From JADHUC01 sp964617665 (GTDB lineage Bacteria > Planctomycetota > Planctomycetia > Pirellulales > Pirellulaceae): a stretch of 6,333 nt of DNA. The notes beneath the pieces are model-generated. The model saw only the letters and a list, made by a program, of their open reading frames with translations. It ran no database searches and had not been told where the DNA came from. The position numbers and the translations under genes are program-made. The stretch is taken from positions 1-6,333 of the forward strand of contig CAZUAH010000727.1 of the NCBI GenBank assembly GCA_964617665.1, read 5' to 3'. This document shows positions 1 through 5,687 of this stretch, in pieces (within the stretch, counting starts at the first letter, position 1; each line of letters starts with the position of its first letter).

Positions 1-146
1 GATATGTGAAACGAGTTGTGCCGAATCTTGCCGCGGAAGTGGCGCTGTCCAACTAATCCTGCGGTAATGTTGCTCATGGTGATCTGACGGTACATCGTGG
101 TGCGGGTCGAGCTACGCGTTCGTTGGAGCGGATGCTGCCATCAGTG

Positions 147-165
147 AGCCCCATGACTTGGGGCT
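147..165. other. Perfect 7-bp hairpin (AGCCCCA / TGGGGCT, 5-nt loop)
   Basis: The two arms at 147-153 and 159-165 are exact reverse complements around the loop TGACT. No T-run follows on either strand, so it is not a standard intrinsic terminator. It lies about 100 bp upstream of the cysteine-rich gene and could be a transcript-level structure or an operator; this is only what the sequence shows. The rest of 1-265 contains no gene I can support: a short plus frame open from the left edge (3-56) ends at TAA and is too short to judge. Confidence 0.35.
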
Positions 166-265
166 GCGACACCGCTATCATGATTCTGTTCCAAATGTTG
201 TTTGCTGACAGTTTTAGATCCGCTCGGTCCGGAACGCCAAGTCCTCAGGCCGTTTTCGATAAGCA

Positions 266-490
266 ATGAACGACTCTACACCCCGATCAAGCCGCTCGTC
301 CAGGCGACGCCAGAAAGGGCCGAAAACCTGCCACTGTTGCACAAGGGAAGTTCCCTTCTGCTGGAGTTGCCGTTGCGGCTTTCTGATCTGCCAGCCTTGC
401 ATGGACGAGAACATCTGGGGCATGTCCTGCAACAATATCAGCTGGCAATGCCCGGACTGCGGTGACCAGAACGGTTTCGGGAACCAGTGA
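266..490 (+). CDS. Small cysteine-rich, probable zinc-ribbon protein (74 aa)
   Basis: This 74-residue product has 11 cysteines, all between residues 22 and 65: CxCC (22/24/25), CxxCxC (32/35/37), CxxC (42/45), Cys55 and CPDC (62/65). The CxxC pairs separated by aromatic and glycine residues (FCWSC, GFLIC, ENIWGMSC, WQCPDC) look like two or more zinc knuckles. The tail NGFGNQ and the segment around Trp51-Cys55 look like conserved family positions rather than chance composition. The first 20 residues are Ser/Arg-rich and probably disordered. An in-frame TAA lies two codons before the ATG, so the N-terminus cannot be longer; no clear Shine-Dalgarno sequence is visible, so translation initiation is the weak point. 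There is no signal peptide or membrane segment, so it is probably cytoplasmic. I cannot assign a function; a protein- or nucleic-acid-binding role is inferred only from the cysteine pattern. It stands alone and is not in an operon here. Confidence 0.65.
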   Translation: MNDSTPRSSRSSRRRQKGPKTCHCCTREVPFCWSCRCGFLICQPCMDENIWGMSCNNISWQCPDCGDQNGFGNQ

Positions 491-805
491 GAGCGCAGAC
501 GGGATGTAGATCTGCGAATTCTCCTCTGAGCCGTCAAACGGTGTGGCGGTCGATGTCGGGTTTCTCGGATACGCGCGGTGTGTGACACACGGCGGGTCGA
601 TCCCCGGCTGTCTCACGGAGTAGTGGAGCCAAGTGCCAGAACGAACTACCTGTTCATGCGTACGAAGACGGGTACTGGGTGATTTCAAGCCATTGTAGAA
701 CTCGAAGATTGGCGAGTTGGCAGTCAACTTCTACATCCTGAGTTGGATAACATGACCTAAATGCATCTCAGGAAGCATGCCCAGTTCCAGTTACTCTGGT
801 CTCCT
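491..805. other. No supportable gene (315 bp)
   Basis: Frames here are short or are antisense extensions of the cysteine-rich gene. I see a small palindrome (GTGTG-TGA-CACAC near 579-591) and a 5-bp inverted repeat (ACTCG/CGAGT near 700-717), neither followed by a T-run. No convincing terminator for the metallo-hydrolase gene, which ends at 806 reading leftwards, was found: only short imperfect stems (CCAG/CTGG, GCAT/ATGC). It may hold the decayed ends of genes or the promoter of something outside recognition. Confidence 0.4.
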
Positions 806-2143
806 CTACTCACGAAGTTCTCGAGCGACTGTGAGGTAGCAATTCCTTGCCGTTGCGTTGACCATGTTGCGAGCCAACTTTGTCAGCGCTTCAGCTTTGA
901 TCTGTTTTGCTTCGACGTCGTTCTTGTCGATTGCCAACAGATGATCGGCAAGTTGTGCGGCCCACTGGTTGTCATCTGAGGCGAGTGCGTCCTTGGCTGC
1001 CTTCAATAGCCTCTCTTCACCTCCAGCCAACTTCGCGACACGCTCTGCTTCTGACTTCGGTGACAGTCGAAACAGATTCGTTGCATTGCCGTCGAACCAG
1101 CCTAAATATCCGTTGAACACACTGCGGACGCCCCATTCCGGATGACCGTAGAAAGGTCGCAGGTAGTCTTTGCTGGCCAGGTGATCCGGAAGCTGTACGT
1201 ACTGGACCAGCTCGTCGGGCGTCATGCCCTTATTTATGCCCTCGACGGTCTTGTCATGAATGAACTGAACGGCGTCGCGGTAATCGGTTAGTACCTGCTT
1301 GACTTTGTTTGCTCCCAGAATCGGATTGGTGTGACCGCCGATCAGCGCAACTGCTTCGTTATCCGCCATTTTCCGCAGACTCTCGGCCCACAGGCGAACG
1401 TTGCGATTGGGAGTACCACGAATCGCGTACAGGTTCGGAAACGATCGGTAGAAGTTGTCGCCGGCGAACAAGACATTGCCGGCCGGATACCAGACGAATA
1501 GCGCGTCATTCGTCTCCCCAGGAGACGACACCAACTCGAACTCCACACCCGCAACGCTGACCGCCTGCCGTTCGTCTTCGAGAAAATGAGTCGGCAAGGC
1601 TGCCCTGCCGGAAGCGAAAACGGCGCCGCCGCGTTTGGGATAACGAACTGGTGCGACGCCGTTGTTGATCCGTTGCTCAGGCGGCAGCTTGAATCCGGCC
1701 TGCCTCGCTCCTCGCACCTTCTGAATAGTAAGTCCTCCGGCGTTCCACCAACGAGCTTCACTCCCAAAATTGGAGTGCGCCCAAATCTGCGGCCGTGTTT
1801 GGCCGAGAAACGCCGCTGCCCCGCCGGTGTGATCGCCGTGGGAATGAGTGAAAATGATGGCTTTCACCGGCTTGTCGCTGAGTTTGCGAAACTCCTGCGC
1901 GATCTTTTCGGCAGCCTCGCCCATCATGCCCGTGTCAACGATGACGACACCGTCATCGCCAACAATCATGGAGACGTTTGACACGCTGTAGCCGACTGCC
2001 GTGTAGACATTGTCAGCGACCTTGATGACCTGTTCTTCGAACTGTTCGGATTGCGCACGCAGCCTTTGAGTTGCGGCGTTCTCCTGTGCAAATGGCTGAC
2101 TCGCTAGGAGCAGAAAAACCAGTGAAACATAACGGTGCGTCAT
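806..2143 (-). CDS. Exported metallo-beta-lactamase-fold hydrolase, alkyl-sulfatase-like, lacking the SCP2-like C-terminal domain
   Basis: This 445-aa protein starts with a signal peptide: hydrophobic residues 5-15 and likely cleavage after Ala19, so it should be periplasmic or secreted. The zinc site is complete: THSHGDH (H100, H102, D104, H105), Glu210 in PGETNDA, Asp229 in AGDN and His271 in GGHTNP. Residues around 285-445 resemble the alkyl-sulfatase dimerisation domain (HPEWGVRSVFNGYLGWFDGN) and end just after ARNCYLTVARELRE. Type III alkyl sulfatases such as SdsA1 are about 620-660 aa and continue into an SCP2-like substrate domain; that domain is absent, and no downstream frame encodes it. 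SdsA1 also has Glu where Asp229 sits. This makes it a shorter sister group of unproven substrate rather than a confirmed sulfatase. The start is well supported: AGGAGA at 2152-2157 lies 8 nt before the ATG. Upstream on the same strand are a small ORF and a MarR regulator remnant, suggesting a once substrate-responsive operon. Confidence 0.9.
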   Translation of the reverse strand: MTHRYVSLVFLLLASQPFAQENAATQRLRAQSEQFEEQVIKVADNVYTAVGYSVSNVSMIVGDDGVVIVDTGMMGEAAEKIAQEFRKLSDKPVKAIIFTHSHGDHTGGAAAFLGQTRPQIWAHSNFGSEARWWNAGGLTIQKVRGARQAGFKLPPEQRINNGVAPVRYPKRGGAVFASGRAALPTHFLEDERQAVSVAGVEFELVSSPGETNDALFVWYPAGNVLFAGDNFYRSFPNLYAIRGTPNRNVRLWAESLRKMADNEAVALIGGHTNPILGANKVKQVLTDYRDAVQFIHDKTVEGINKGMTPDELVQYVQLPDHLASKDYLRPFYGHPEWGVRSVFNGYLGWFDGNATNLFRLSPKSEAERVAKLAGGEERLLKAAKDALASDDNQWAAQLADHLLAIDKNDVEAKQIKAEALTKLARNMVNATARNCYLTVARELRE

Positions 2144-2171
2144 TTTGCGATTCTCCTGTGGAAGTATGGAT

Positions 2172-2444
2172 TCACGTTGGAAATGCGATTACATCGGGTG
2201 CCGCGCGTCGGTCTATTTGGAACTTACCGTTGTCGTTCTTCCATTGCTCTTTAGGCGGGATTGTCTCAATGGTGCAGTAACAACATGGGCAAACTTCATT
2301 GCGGGCTCGTTGCTCAACGTCGTTCTCCTGTGTGATTAGACAGAATCGGCCAGATAGTTCGCCCACGAACCACCTGCCGAAAAAGGACACGGCAAGCCCA
2401 AACTGAGTCGCGTTTTCTGGTAAGGCGCTCCCGACATGGCTCAT
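2172..2444 (-). CDS. Hypothetical small protein between the MarR remnant and the hydrolase (90 aa)
   Basis: This is an unrecognised 90-residue frame. Its ATG overlaps the MarR stop codon as ATGA (2441-2444), a common translational-coupling arrangement, and it ends 28 nt before the hydrolase start, so the spacing fits a three-gene operon. Residues about 16-41 are fairly hydrophobic (GLAVSFFGRWFVGEL), while the second half is polar with CPCCYC near residues 52-57. There is no clear ribosome-binding site before the ATG. An alternative reading of the same stretch is a 34-aa frame from a TTG at 2317 with AGGAG 7 nt upstream (2213-2317, minus), so which frame is translated, or whether either is, remains uncertain. 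Confidence 0.35.
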   Translation of the reverse strand: MSHVGSALPENATQFGLAVSFFGRWFVGELSGRFCLITQENDVEQRARNEVCPCCYCTIETIPPKEQWKNDNGKFQIDRRAAPDVIAFPT

Positions 2445-2668
2445 GCTTGGCTCTTGTTACAGCTCGCGTGCAAGTTCTTCTCAAGCTGGCGCAACAGCCT
2501 CGAAAGTGACTCGCGATCCTTCTGCGACATCTCACCGTAGACGGCGGAGAGCAAACGCTCAGAGATTTCGTCGAAGTCCGCGCGAAGTGCGTTGCCCTTC
2601 TCTGTAAGTTCCACGTAAACAACTCGCCCGTCGTCCTCACTGGGAGTCTTGCGAACGTATTCTGCAAC
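2441..2668 (-). pseudogene. MarR-family transcriptional regulator, 3' remnant (wing and C-terminal helices only)
   Basis: Reading leftwards from about 2668 the frame encodes VAEYVRKTPSEDDGRVVYVE, then LTEKGNALR, then an amphipathic helix region ending ESLSRLLRQLEKNLHA before TGA at 2441-2443. The sequence matches the MarR pattern of the winged-helix wing (acidic residues, then DGRVV), the LTEKG that opens helix 5, and the C-terminal dimerisation helix. A full MarR protein is about 140-170 aa; only some 75 codons remain. The N-terminal dimerisation helices and the DNA-recognition helix are missing, and an in-frame stop at 2678-2680 closes the frame, so it cannot make a working repressor. The break is at about 2654-2668, where a methyltransferase fragment starts on the other strand. 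MarR genes often sit beside the enzyme genes they control, so it probably once regulated the hydrolase operon. Confidence 0.8.
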
Positions 2669-2983
2669 CCTCCATTCTCAGCAAGACTCATCGAGCGTCT
2701 TGTCGGAAAGGCACTCGAAGCTGCTGAGAAAGGATCGACGGTCGTGCTGTTGTTGCCGTCGTGGCCGGGATACGACTGGTATCAGTCGCTCAAACAGAAA
2801 GGCCAGATGCAGGACGTGATTGGGCCAGTCAGGTTCAAAGATGGAAATGGCAAACCCGTCGTGCTCAACAATGGTCGCTGGGGTACGTCCATAGTCATCG
2901 CCACCCTTGGCCCAAACACTCCCGCAGGTACGAACGGCCCACCAATTCGGAAGTCGGGAATCGGGCAATGGCGTACTTGCTGA
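2654..2983 (+). pseudogene. Phage Dam-like DNA N6-adenine methyltransferase, C-terminal half only
   Basis: From about 2654 the plus strand reads NVFCNPPFSARLIERLVGKA, followed by a helix ending EAAEKG, the strand STVVLLLPSWPGYDWY and a C-terminal part with IGPVRFKDGNGKPVV, GRWGTSIVIATLG and AGTNGPPIRKSG; it stops at 2983. NPPF is the amino-methyltransferase catalytic motif IV, and a following strand rich in V/L then P is typical of the phage-type Dam family (annotated as phage N-6-adenine-methyltransferase). Such proteins are usually about 150-200 aa and place the upstream cofactor-binding part before the NPPY/F motif; that part is absent. Before 2654 the frame stays open but runs antisense to the MarR remnant, with no family resemblance. 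No start codon or ribosome-binding site is evident, so this is a 5'-truncated remnant of probable phage or island origin. The assignment to this family is by motif only. Confidence 0.65.
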
Positions 2984-3034
2984 TCGACAGCCGGACAGCA
3001 GCCCTTGTCCGCAATCACAAAAGGAGACCCTCCA

Positions 3035-3124
3035 TTGTCATCACAACAGCACAAAAGATCCGAGATTCAATGGCTGCCTCCAGATGCCTCTGACTATTCC
3101 AACGACTGTTACACAGACCGGTGA
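3035..3124 (+). CDS. Short ORF with good ribosome-binding site, probably a 3'-truncated gene (29 aa)
   Basis: A TTG at 3035 is preceded by AAGGAG (3021-3026) at a normal distance. The frame gives 29 residues beginning LSSQQHKRSEIQWLPPDASD and ends at a TGA (3122-3124) that lies at the very edge of the tandem repeat starting at 3125. The combination of a good initiation site with an abrupt end at the repeat suggests the beginning of a larger gene cut off by the repeat or a deletion. No family is recognised from so few residues, and a chance ORF remains possible. Confidence 0.3.
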   Translation: MSSQQHKRSEIQWLPPDASDYSNDCYTDR

Positions 3125-3352
3125 GGCCACTGGCACAAATACCCTTGTTTTCAGGATTTTCCACACCAACGCAGTCACTGCGATGTGATGTGGCCGTGCT
3201 GCTGGCCGGGTCCACTTCTGTTTCAGTGACACCGGAAATCTATCCTCTGGCCAGTGGCGCAAACCACCTTGTTCATGGGCTTCTCTGCACCAGCGCAGTT
3301 CCAGTGTTGTGGCCGTGCTACTGGTCCGGTCTACTCTTGCTTCAATCACGCC
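3125..3352. repeat. Two diverged tandem repeats of about 120 bp
   Basis: Unit 1 runs about 3125-3233 and unit 2 about 3249-3352, in direct orientation with a 124-bp offset at their left ends. By hand the aligned parts agree at roughly three positions in four, with a 5-nt length difference in the middle. Best-conserved blocks are GGCCAsTGGC (3125 / 3249), ACCArCGCAGT (3165 / 3289) and GTGGCCGTGCT (3190 / 3309). A plus-strand frame of unit 1 (VAVLLxxSTxxxxTPE) recurs in unit 2 in a shifted frame, so the repeat may derive from coding DNA. No integron attC core pair (RYYYAAC / GTTRRRY) is found at the ends. Origin unknown. Confidence 0.75.
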
Positions 3353-3358
3353 AGAACT

Positions 3359-3532
3359 TCATGGCCCAAACTTCAAGGCCCGGTCCACCAGAACGTCGGC
3401 TTTCTCCCGCCAACGCTCCGGCCATTCGGGATCTCGGACGAGCTTCTTGTAGATGCCATCCTTCGCCTTGTCGGGGATTGGCCATCCATTTAGCCATTCG
3501 ACAAGCCTGTCACGTGGAGATACGCTTTCAAC
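3359..3532 (-). pseudogene. C-terminal fragment of an unrecognised gene (57 codons)
   Basis: The minus frame is open from 3532 (an in-frame TAG precedes it at 3533-3535) to TGA at 3359-3361. Its product contains RDRLVEWLNGWPIPDKAKDG and ends EWPERWREKADVLVDRALKFGP-like, with charged amphipathic helices and third-codon use that looks coding. No start codon or ribosome-binding site precedes it, and its first codons overlap in another frame the RecB-like N-terminal fragment. It reads as the 3' end of a gene joined to a foreign 5' end. I do not recognise the family. The stop lies just beside tandem repeat unit 2, so the repeat would have been directly downstream of this gene. Confidence 0.5.
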
Positions 3533-3582
3533 CTACACTGAACGTAGCTGGAGAGGATGTAGTCCGTGATCTTGCTGCGCAT
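3490..3582 (-). pseudogene. RecB/Cas4-like nuclease, N-terminal remnant (30 aa)
   Basis: The ATG at 3580-3582 follows TGGAGG with 8-nt spacing (about 3591-3596), an excellent initiation site. The peptide begins MRSKITDYILSSYVQCRLKA and continues YLHVTG before a TAA at 3490. A short helix, then Y-[VL]-x-C-x-x-[KR]-x-[YW]-L followed by a TG turn, is the usual opening of PD-(D/E)XK proteins of the RecB/Cas4 class (TM0106-like family), in which the cysteine helps bind an iron-sulfur cluster. Real members run to several hundred residues; here the catalytic core is gone. The coding sequence passes directly into an unrelated 3' fragment in a different frame near 3495-3530. The mRNA could still be translated into a 30-residue peptide, but nuclease function is lost. 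The family call rests on a short stretch only. Confidence 0.5.
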
Positions 3583-3777
3583 GGGGTGCCCTCCAGGTCG
3601 AGAGGGATAAGCAATGCACGAAATGCCAGCGTCACCTCAGCTAATCGCAAAAGACAGCGAGACGCCCCTTCAGTTTTTGCGAAGTGTGAGCGTCTGGGAT
3701 TCGGGCCGCTTTGTGCAGCCTGCCGCCACCAAAGGCAACCGGCAATCCGATTGAATCACTGCGCAGAATCGAGAACG
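3583..3777. other. Intergenic space between the AbiEii-like stop and the RecB-like remnant
   Basis: This 195-bp stretch should hold the promoter of the truncated nuclease gene and any terminator of the toxin-antitoxin operon. I see a 7-bp inverted repeat (CGCAAAA near 3646 with TTTTGCG near 3677) but no GC-rich stem followed by a T-run, so no terminator is called. No coding frame is supported on either strand. Confidence 0.35.
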
Positions 3778-4548
3778 CTAAACGCTGCCGCCTATGCCAA
3801 AGTTGTCCCGAATCTGGCTGATCACTAGCTCAGGCTCTGGCAACCCTTTGACCGCAGCCCGGATGTTCGTCCAGTCTGGCGAATCTGAGGGCAGGCTCTC
3901 AAGAAATCTGATCAGGTCGTCTCGAAGCGGAACGGGAAGAGCGAAACGAGCTTCGGGAGCGAGTGTCAGATAGAGCCTGAAGACGTCATTGCGGTGCTTG
4001 TTAATCTGGCGACTGTCAATCTGGTCGCCATCGGCTTTTCGAGCGACTAGATCGAGATAGGCACGCGCCTTCAAGGGAATCAAACACTGACCAGGAACCG
4101 TTGGAACGCCGTCAATTGTTATACGAGAACTGACGATGTAACCGAGGTAGTCATCACCGAGCAGGATTGCGGAAAGACTGGAAATGTCCTCTCCAGCCGG
4201 TATCGGAGTCAAATGGTAGTCTTCGGGAACCGGAAGGAAATTGCGGGAGAACAGTTCAATCATTACCGGGTGCCGAGAGTCCTTGGGCTTTTTGAAGCGG
4301 TAGAACGACGGTCTTGTTTCGCTCTGCTCAAGACTCTCATACTGTCCTTCACGAATGAATGCCCAGAACCTCTCGAAGAACGCTGCGGGAAGCGAGTCGG
4401 CAACCAGAACAATGTCCAGGTCTTTCGTGGCCCGGAACGCAAGCCCGAACTCCCCCATCCACAGATCGCACGCAGTTCCGCCAATCAAGATAAAGTGGTT
4501 CTCGAATCCCGCAAAATGTGTCAAGAAGTATTCCAGGCCGTCTACCAT
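3778..4548 (-). CDS. AbiEii-like nucleotidyltransferase (probable toxin of a type IV-like TA module)
   Basis: This 256-aa protein has the minimal nucleotidyltransferase fold signature: LIGGTACDL (residues 21-29, G23-G24), then TKDLDIVL with D43 and D45 as metal ligands, and a third acidic residue likely Glu98 in MIELF. Lys160 in IPLKARAYLDL and KHRNDVFRLYL (184-194) match the conserved C-terminal positions of AbiEii/AbiGii-type proteins. AbiEii is the toxin of the AbiE phage-defence system, and relatives such as MenT transfer nucleotides to tRNA; the substrate here is unknown. The ATG overlaps the upstream gene's stop in ATGGTAG, with CTGGAG about 8 nt upstream inside that gene, so translation is coupled. 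All active-site residues are present and the frame is intact, so it is probably functional. The pairing with the upstream winged-helix gene supports the toxin role more than sequence alone does. Confidence 0.85.
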   Translation of the reverse strand: MVDGLEYFLTHFAGFENHFILIGGTACDLWMGEFGLAFRATKDLDIVLVADSLPAAFFERFWAFIREGQYESLEQSETRPSFYRFKKPKDSRHPVMIELFSRNFLPVPEDYHLTPIPAGEDISSLSAILLGDDYLGYIVSSRITIDGVPTVPGQCLIPLKARAYLDLVARKADGDQIDSRQINKHRNDVFRLYLTLAPEARFALPVPLRDDLIRFLESLPSDSPDWTNIRAAVKGLPEPELVISQIRDNFGIGGSV

Positions 4549-5666
4549 TGTATCTGCTCCAGCAATTCTGTTAGCGCGGCTTGGGTTCGCTCGTCAGGGT
4601 CGTCTTTCAACGACAGGTATAGGGACAGTCGATCAACCGTCTGGCTGTCAGAGGATAGAAGGCCGGGAGCGTACTTCCACCGTTCAATCTGAACGGTGCC
4701 TTCTTCAGGATATTCGGCCTGGACGAGTTTCCGATCCTCGCGTGCTGCCTCGAATGCAGCGGACGACATCGCATACACCTTCTCACGACCGGGGCCTATC
4801 ATCGTGAGTTTTGTGAGCGCCGTCATCCCGGCCTCGAATATCTGGAGTCTCTCATCCTGTACTCTGGCGCGCGACCGCGTTCGCACCGGACTCCTCAGAT
4901 GCGGAAGCGCGGCCTCCCATAGCTCCCGACGCTTGTGCGGGAACGCTAACGTGACATGCCGACCACTGGCCATCGTCGTGCAAAACGAGGCCGCTGACAA
5001 TTCTTTGTAGACACGGGTTAGAGTGCTGCGCGAGTATCCGACAACATCCACCCATTTGCGCAGGGGCCACTCGCCGGAGTCCTCCTCCTTCTGAAGGTGA
5101 TATAGTAGCACTACCTGCGCCGGAGCCGAGAGATGCTCCTTCGGTTTGCCAAGGTGTCTTTGGCCCCCTTTCGGCTTCTCTCGGAGGTCAATCAGCGCGA
5201 CTGGAAGGTAGGTTTGCCTTCCCGGCACGACGAATGGAATCCGACGCTGTATGAGCCGCTTTCGATCAAAGGTAGGCAATGTCAAAAAGACAAATGCCAC
5301 ATTTGGACCGAGGGCTGACCGCGCCAGCTTCAGGTGTTTCTCGACCTCGGCTGGAGTTGGTCGGTCTTCGCCCCGACAAAGCAGGAATGCGTATTCCCGG
5401 TCAAACAGGCCCCCCCGATGGACTTCGTAGGTCTGGCTTATGAAGACCGGAAGTGACTTCGCGGCTTCGGTGTCCAGAGTCGGGACGGTAGCGCGTGCCC
5501 CAATCTCTTCCAAGTATTTCATCAACAGCGATATGGGCGATTGCACGTCATCACCTTGCAGGCGAATTGATCTTTTGGCGGGCTTGCGTTTGCCTTGCGC
5601 TGCCTTTCCGGGCCTAGGACATGCTTCATGATGATGCACAGTACCATTTCTCTTGAAACTGTGCAA
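4542..5666 (-). CDS. AbiEi-like winged-helix antitoxin/regulator
   Basis: This is the first gene of the pair. The longest frame is 374 aa from a TTG at 5666, but that start has no ribosome-binding site and lies within the putative promoter; GTG at 5639 or ATG at 5522 (residue 49, MKYLEEIGARATVP) are alternatives, the last being where family-like sequence begins. Residues about 70-165 form an alpha/beta domain (LPVFISQTYEV, AFVFLTLPTFDRKRLIQRRI, PFVVPGRQTYLP, ALIDLRE) seen in MarR-annotated regulators next to nucleotidyltransferase genes. Residues about 180-245 are a winged helix, with KWVDVVGYSRSTLTRVYKEL as helix-turn-helix. The C-terminal part (275-374) ends VDRLSLYLSLKDDPDERTQA-like plus ALTELLEQIQW. 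In characterised AbiE systems the antitoxin represses its own promoter through inverted repeats and neutralises the toxin. Classical AbiEi is shorter and built differently, so the family match is inferred from architecture and operon order. Confidence 0.75.
   Translation of the reverse strand: MHSFKRNGTVHHHEACPRPGKAAQGKRKPAKRSIRLQGDDVQSPISLLMKYLEEIGARATVPTLDTEAAKSLPVFISQTYEVHRGGLFDREYAFLLCRGEDRPTPAEVEKHLKLARSALGPNVAFVFLTLPTFDRKRLIQRRIPFVVPGRQTYLPVALIDLREKPKGGQRHLGKPKEHLSAPAQVVLLYHLQKEEDSGEWPLRKWVDVVGYSRSTLTRVYKELSAASFCTTMASGRHVTLAFPHKRRELWEAALPHLRSPVRTRSRARVQDERLQIFEAGMTALTKLTMIGPGREKVYAMSSAAFEAAREDRKLVQAEYPEEGTVQIERWKYAPGLLSSDSQTVDRLSLYLSLKDDPDERTQAALTELLEQIQW
5635..5666 (-). promoter_or_regulatory. 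Putative promoter with embedded operator for the AbiE-like operon
   Basis: On the minus strand TTGCAC (5661-5666) and TACTGT (5638-5643) are separated by 17 nt and could serve as -35 and -10 boxes. A perfect 8-bp inverted repeat, TGCACAGT and ACTGTGCA with a 15-nt spacer, occupies 5635-5665, so each arm covers one promoter box. A dimeric repressor bound there would block RNA polymerase, matching AbiEi autorepression known from other AbiE systems. If this promoter is real, the TTG at 5666 cannot be the true start of the antitoxin and an internal start must be used. The promoter boxes match consensus only partly. Confidence 0.5.
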
Positions 5667-5687
5667 GAAAATGACGCATTTCGCGCG

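Noticed and set aside
12..31. 17 of 20 bases shared with 3799-3818, inside the end of the AbiEii-like gene
   Set aside because: The similarity does not extend on either side and the translated neighbourhoods differ, so it is probably chance, not a paralogue or att repeat.
588..615. GGCGGGTCGATCCCCGGCTG resembling a tRNA T-arm
   Set aside because: The loop is one base short of TTCGA, and no complementary acceptor strand or other arms occur about 50-75 bp upstream.
287..727. Minus-strand frame of 146 codons containing IFEFYNGLKSPSTR, slightly like the end of an IS3-type transposase
   Set aside because: The resemblance stops after a few residues, the DDE glutamate context is absent, and its lower half is antisense to the better-supported cysteine-rich gene.
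1309..1981. Plus- and minus-strand frames overlapping the metallo-hydrolase gene
   Set aside because: They are shadows of a gene with a complete zinc site, signal peptide and ribosome-binding site.
3125..3352. Tandem repeats as integron attC sites
   Set aside because: Length and position fit, but no RYYYAAC and GTTRRRY core pair or attC-like overall palindrome was found, and no integron integrase is present.
3121..3828. Long plus-strand frame of 235 codons
   Set aside because: It crosses both tandem repeats, the antisense of two minus-strand gene fragments and an intergenic region; it has no coherent composition, domain or ribosome-binding site, so it is treated as chance.
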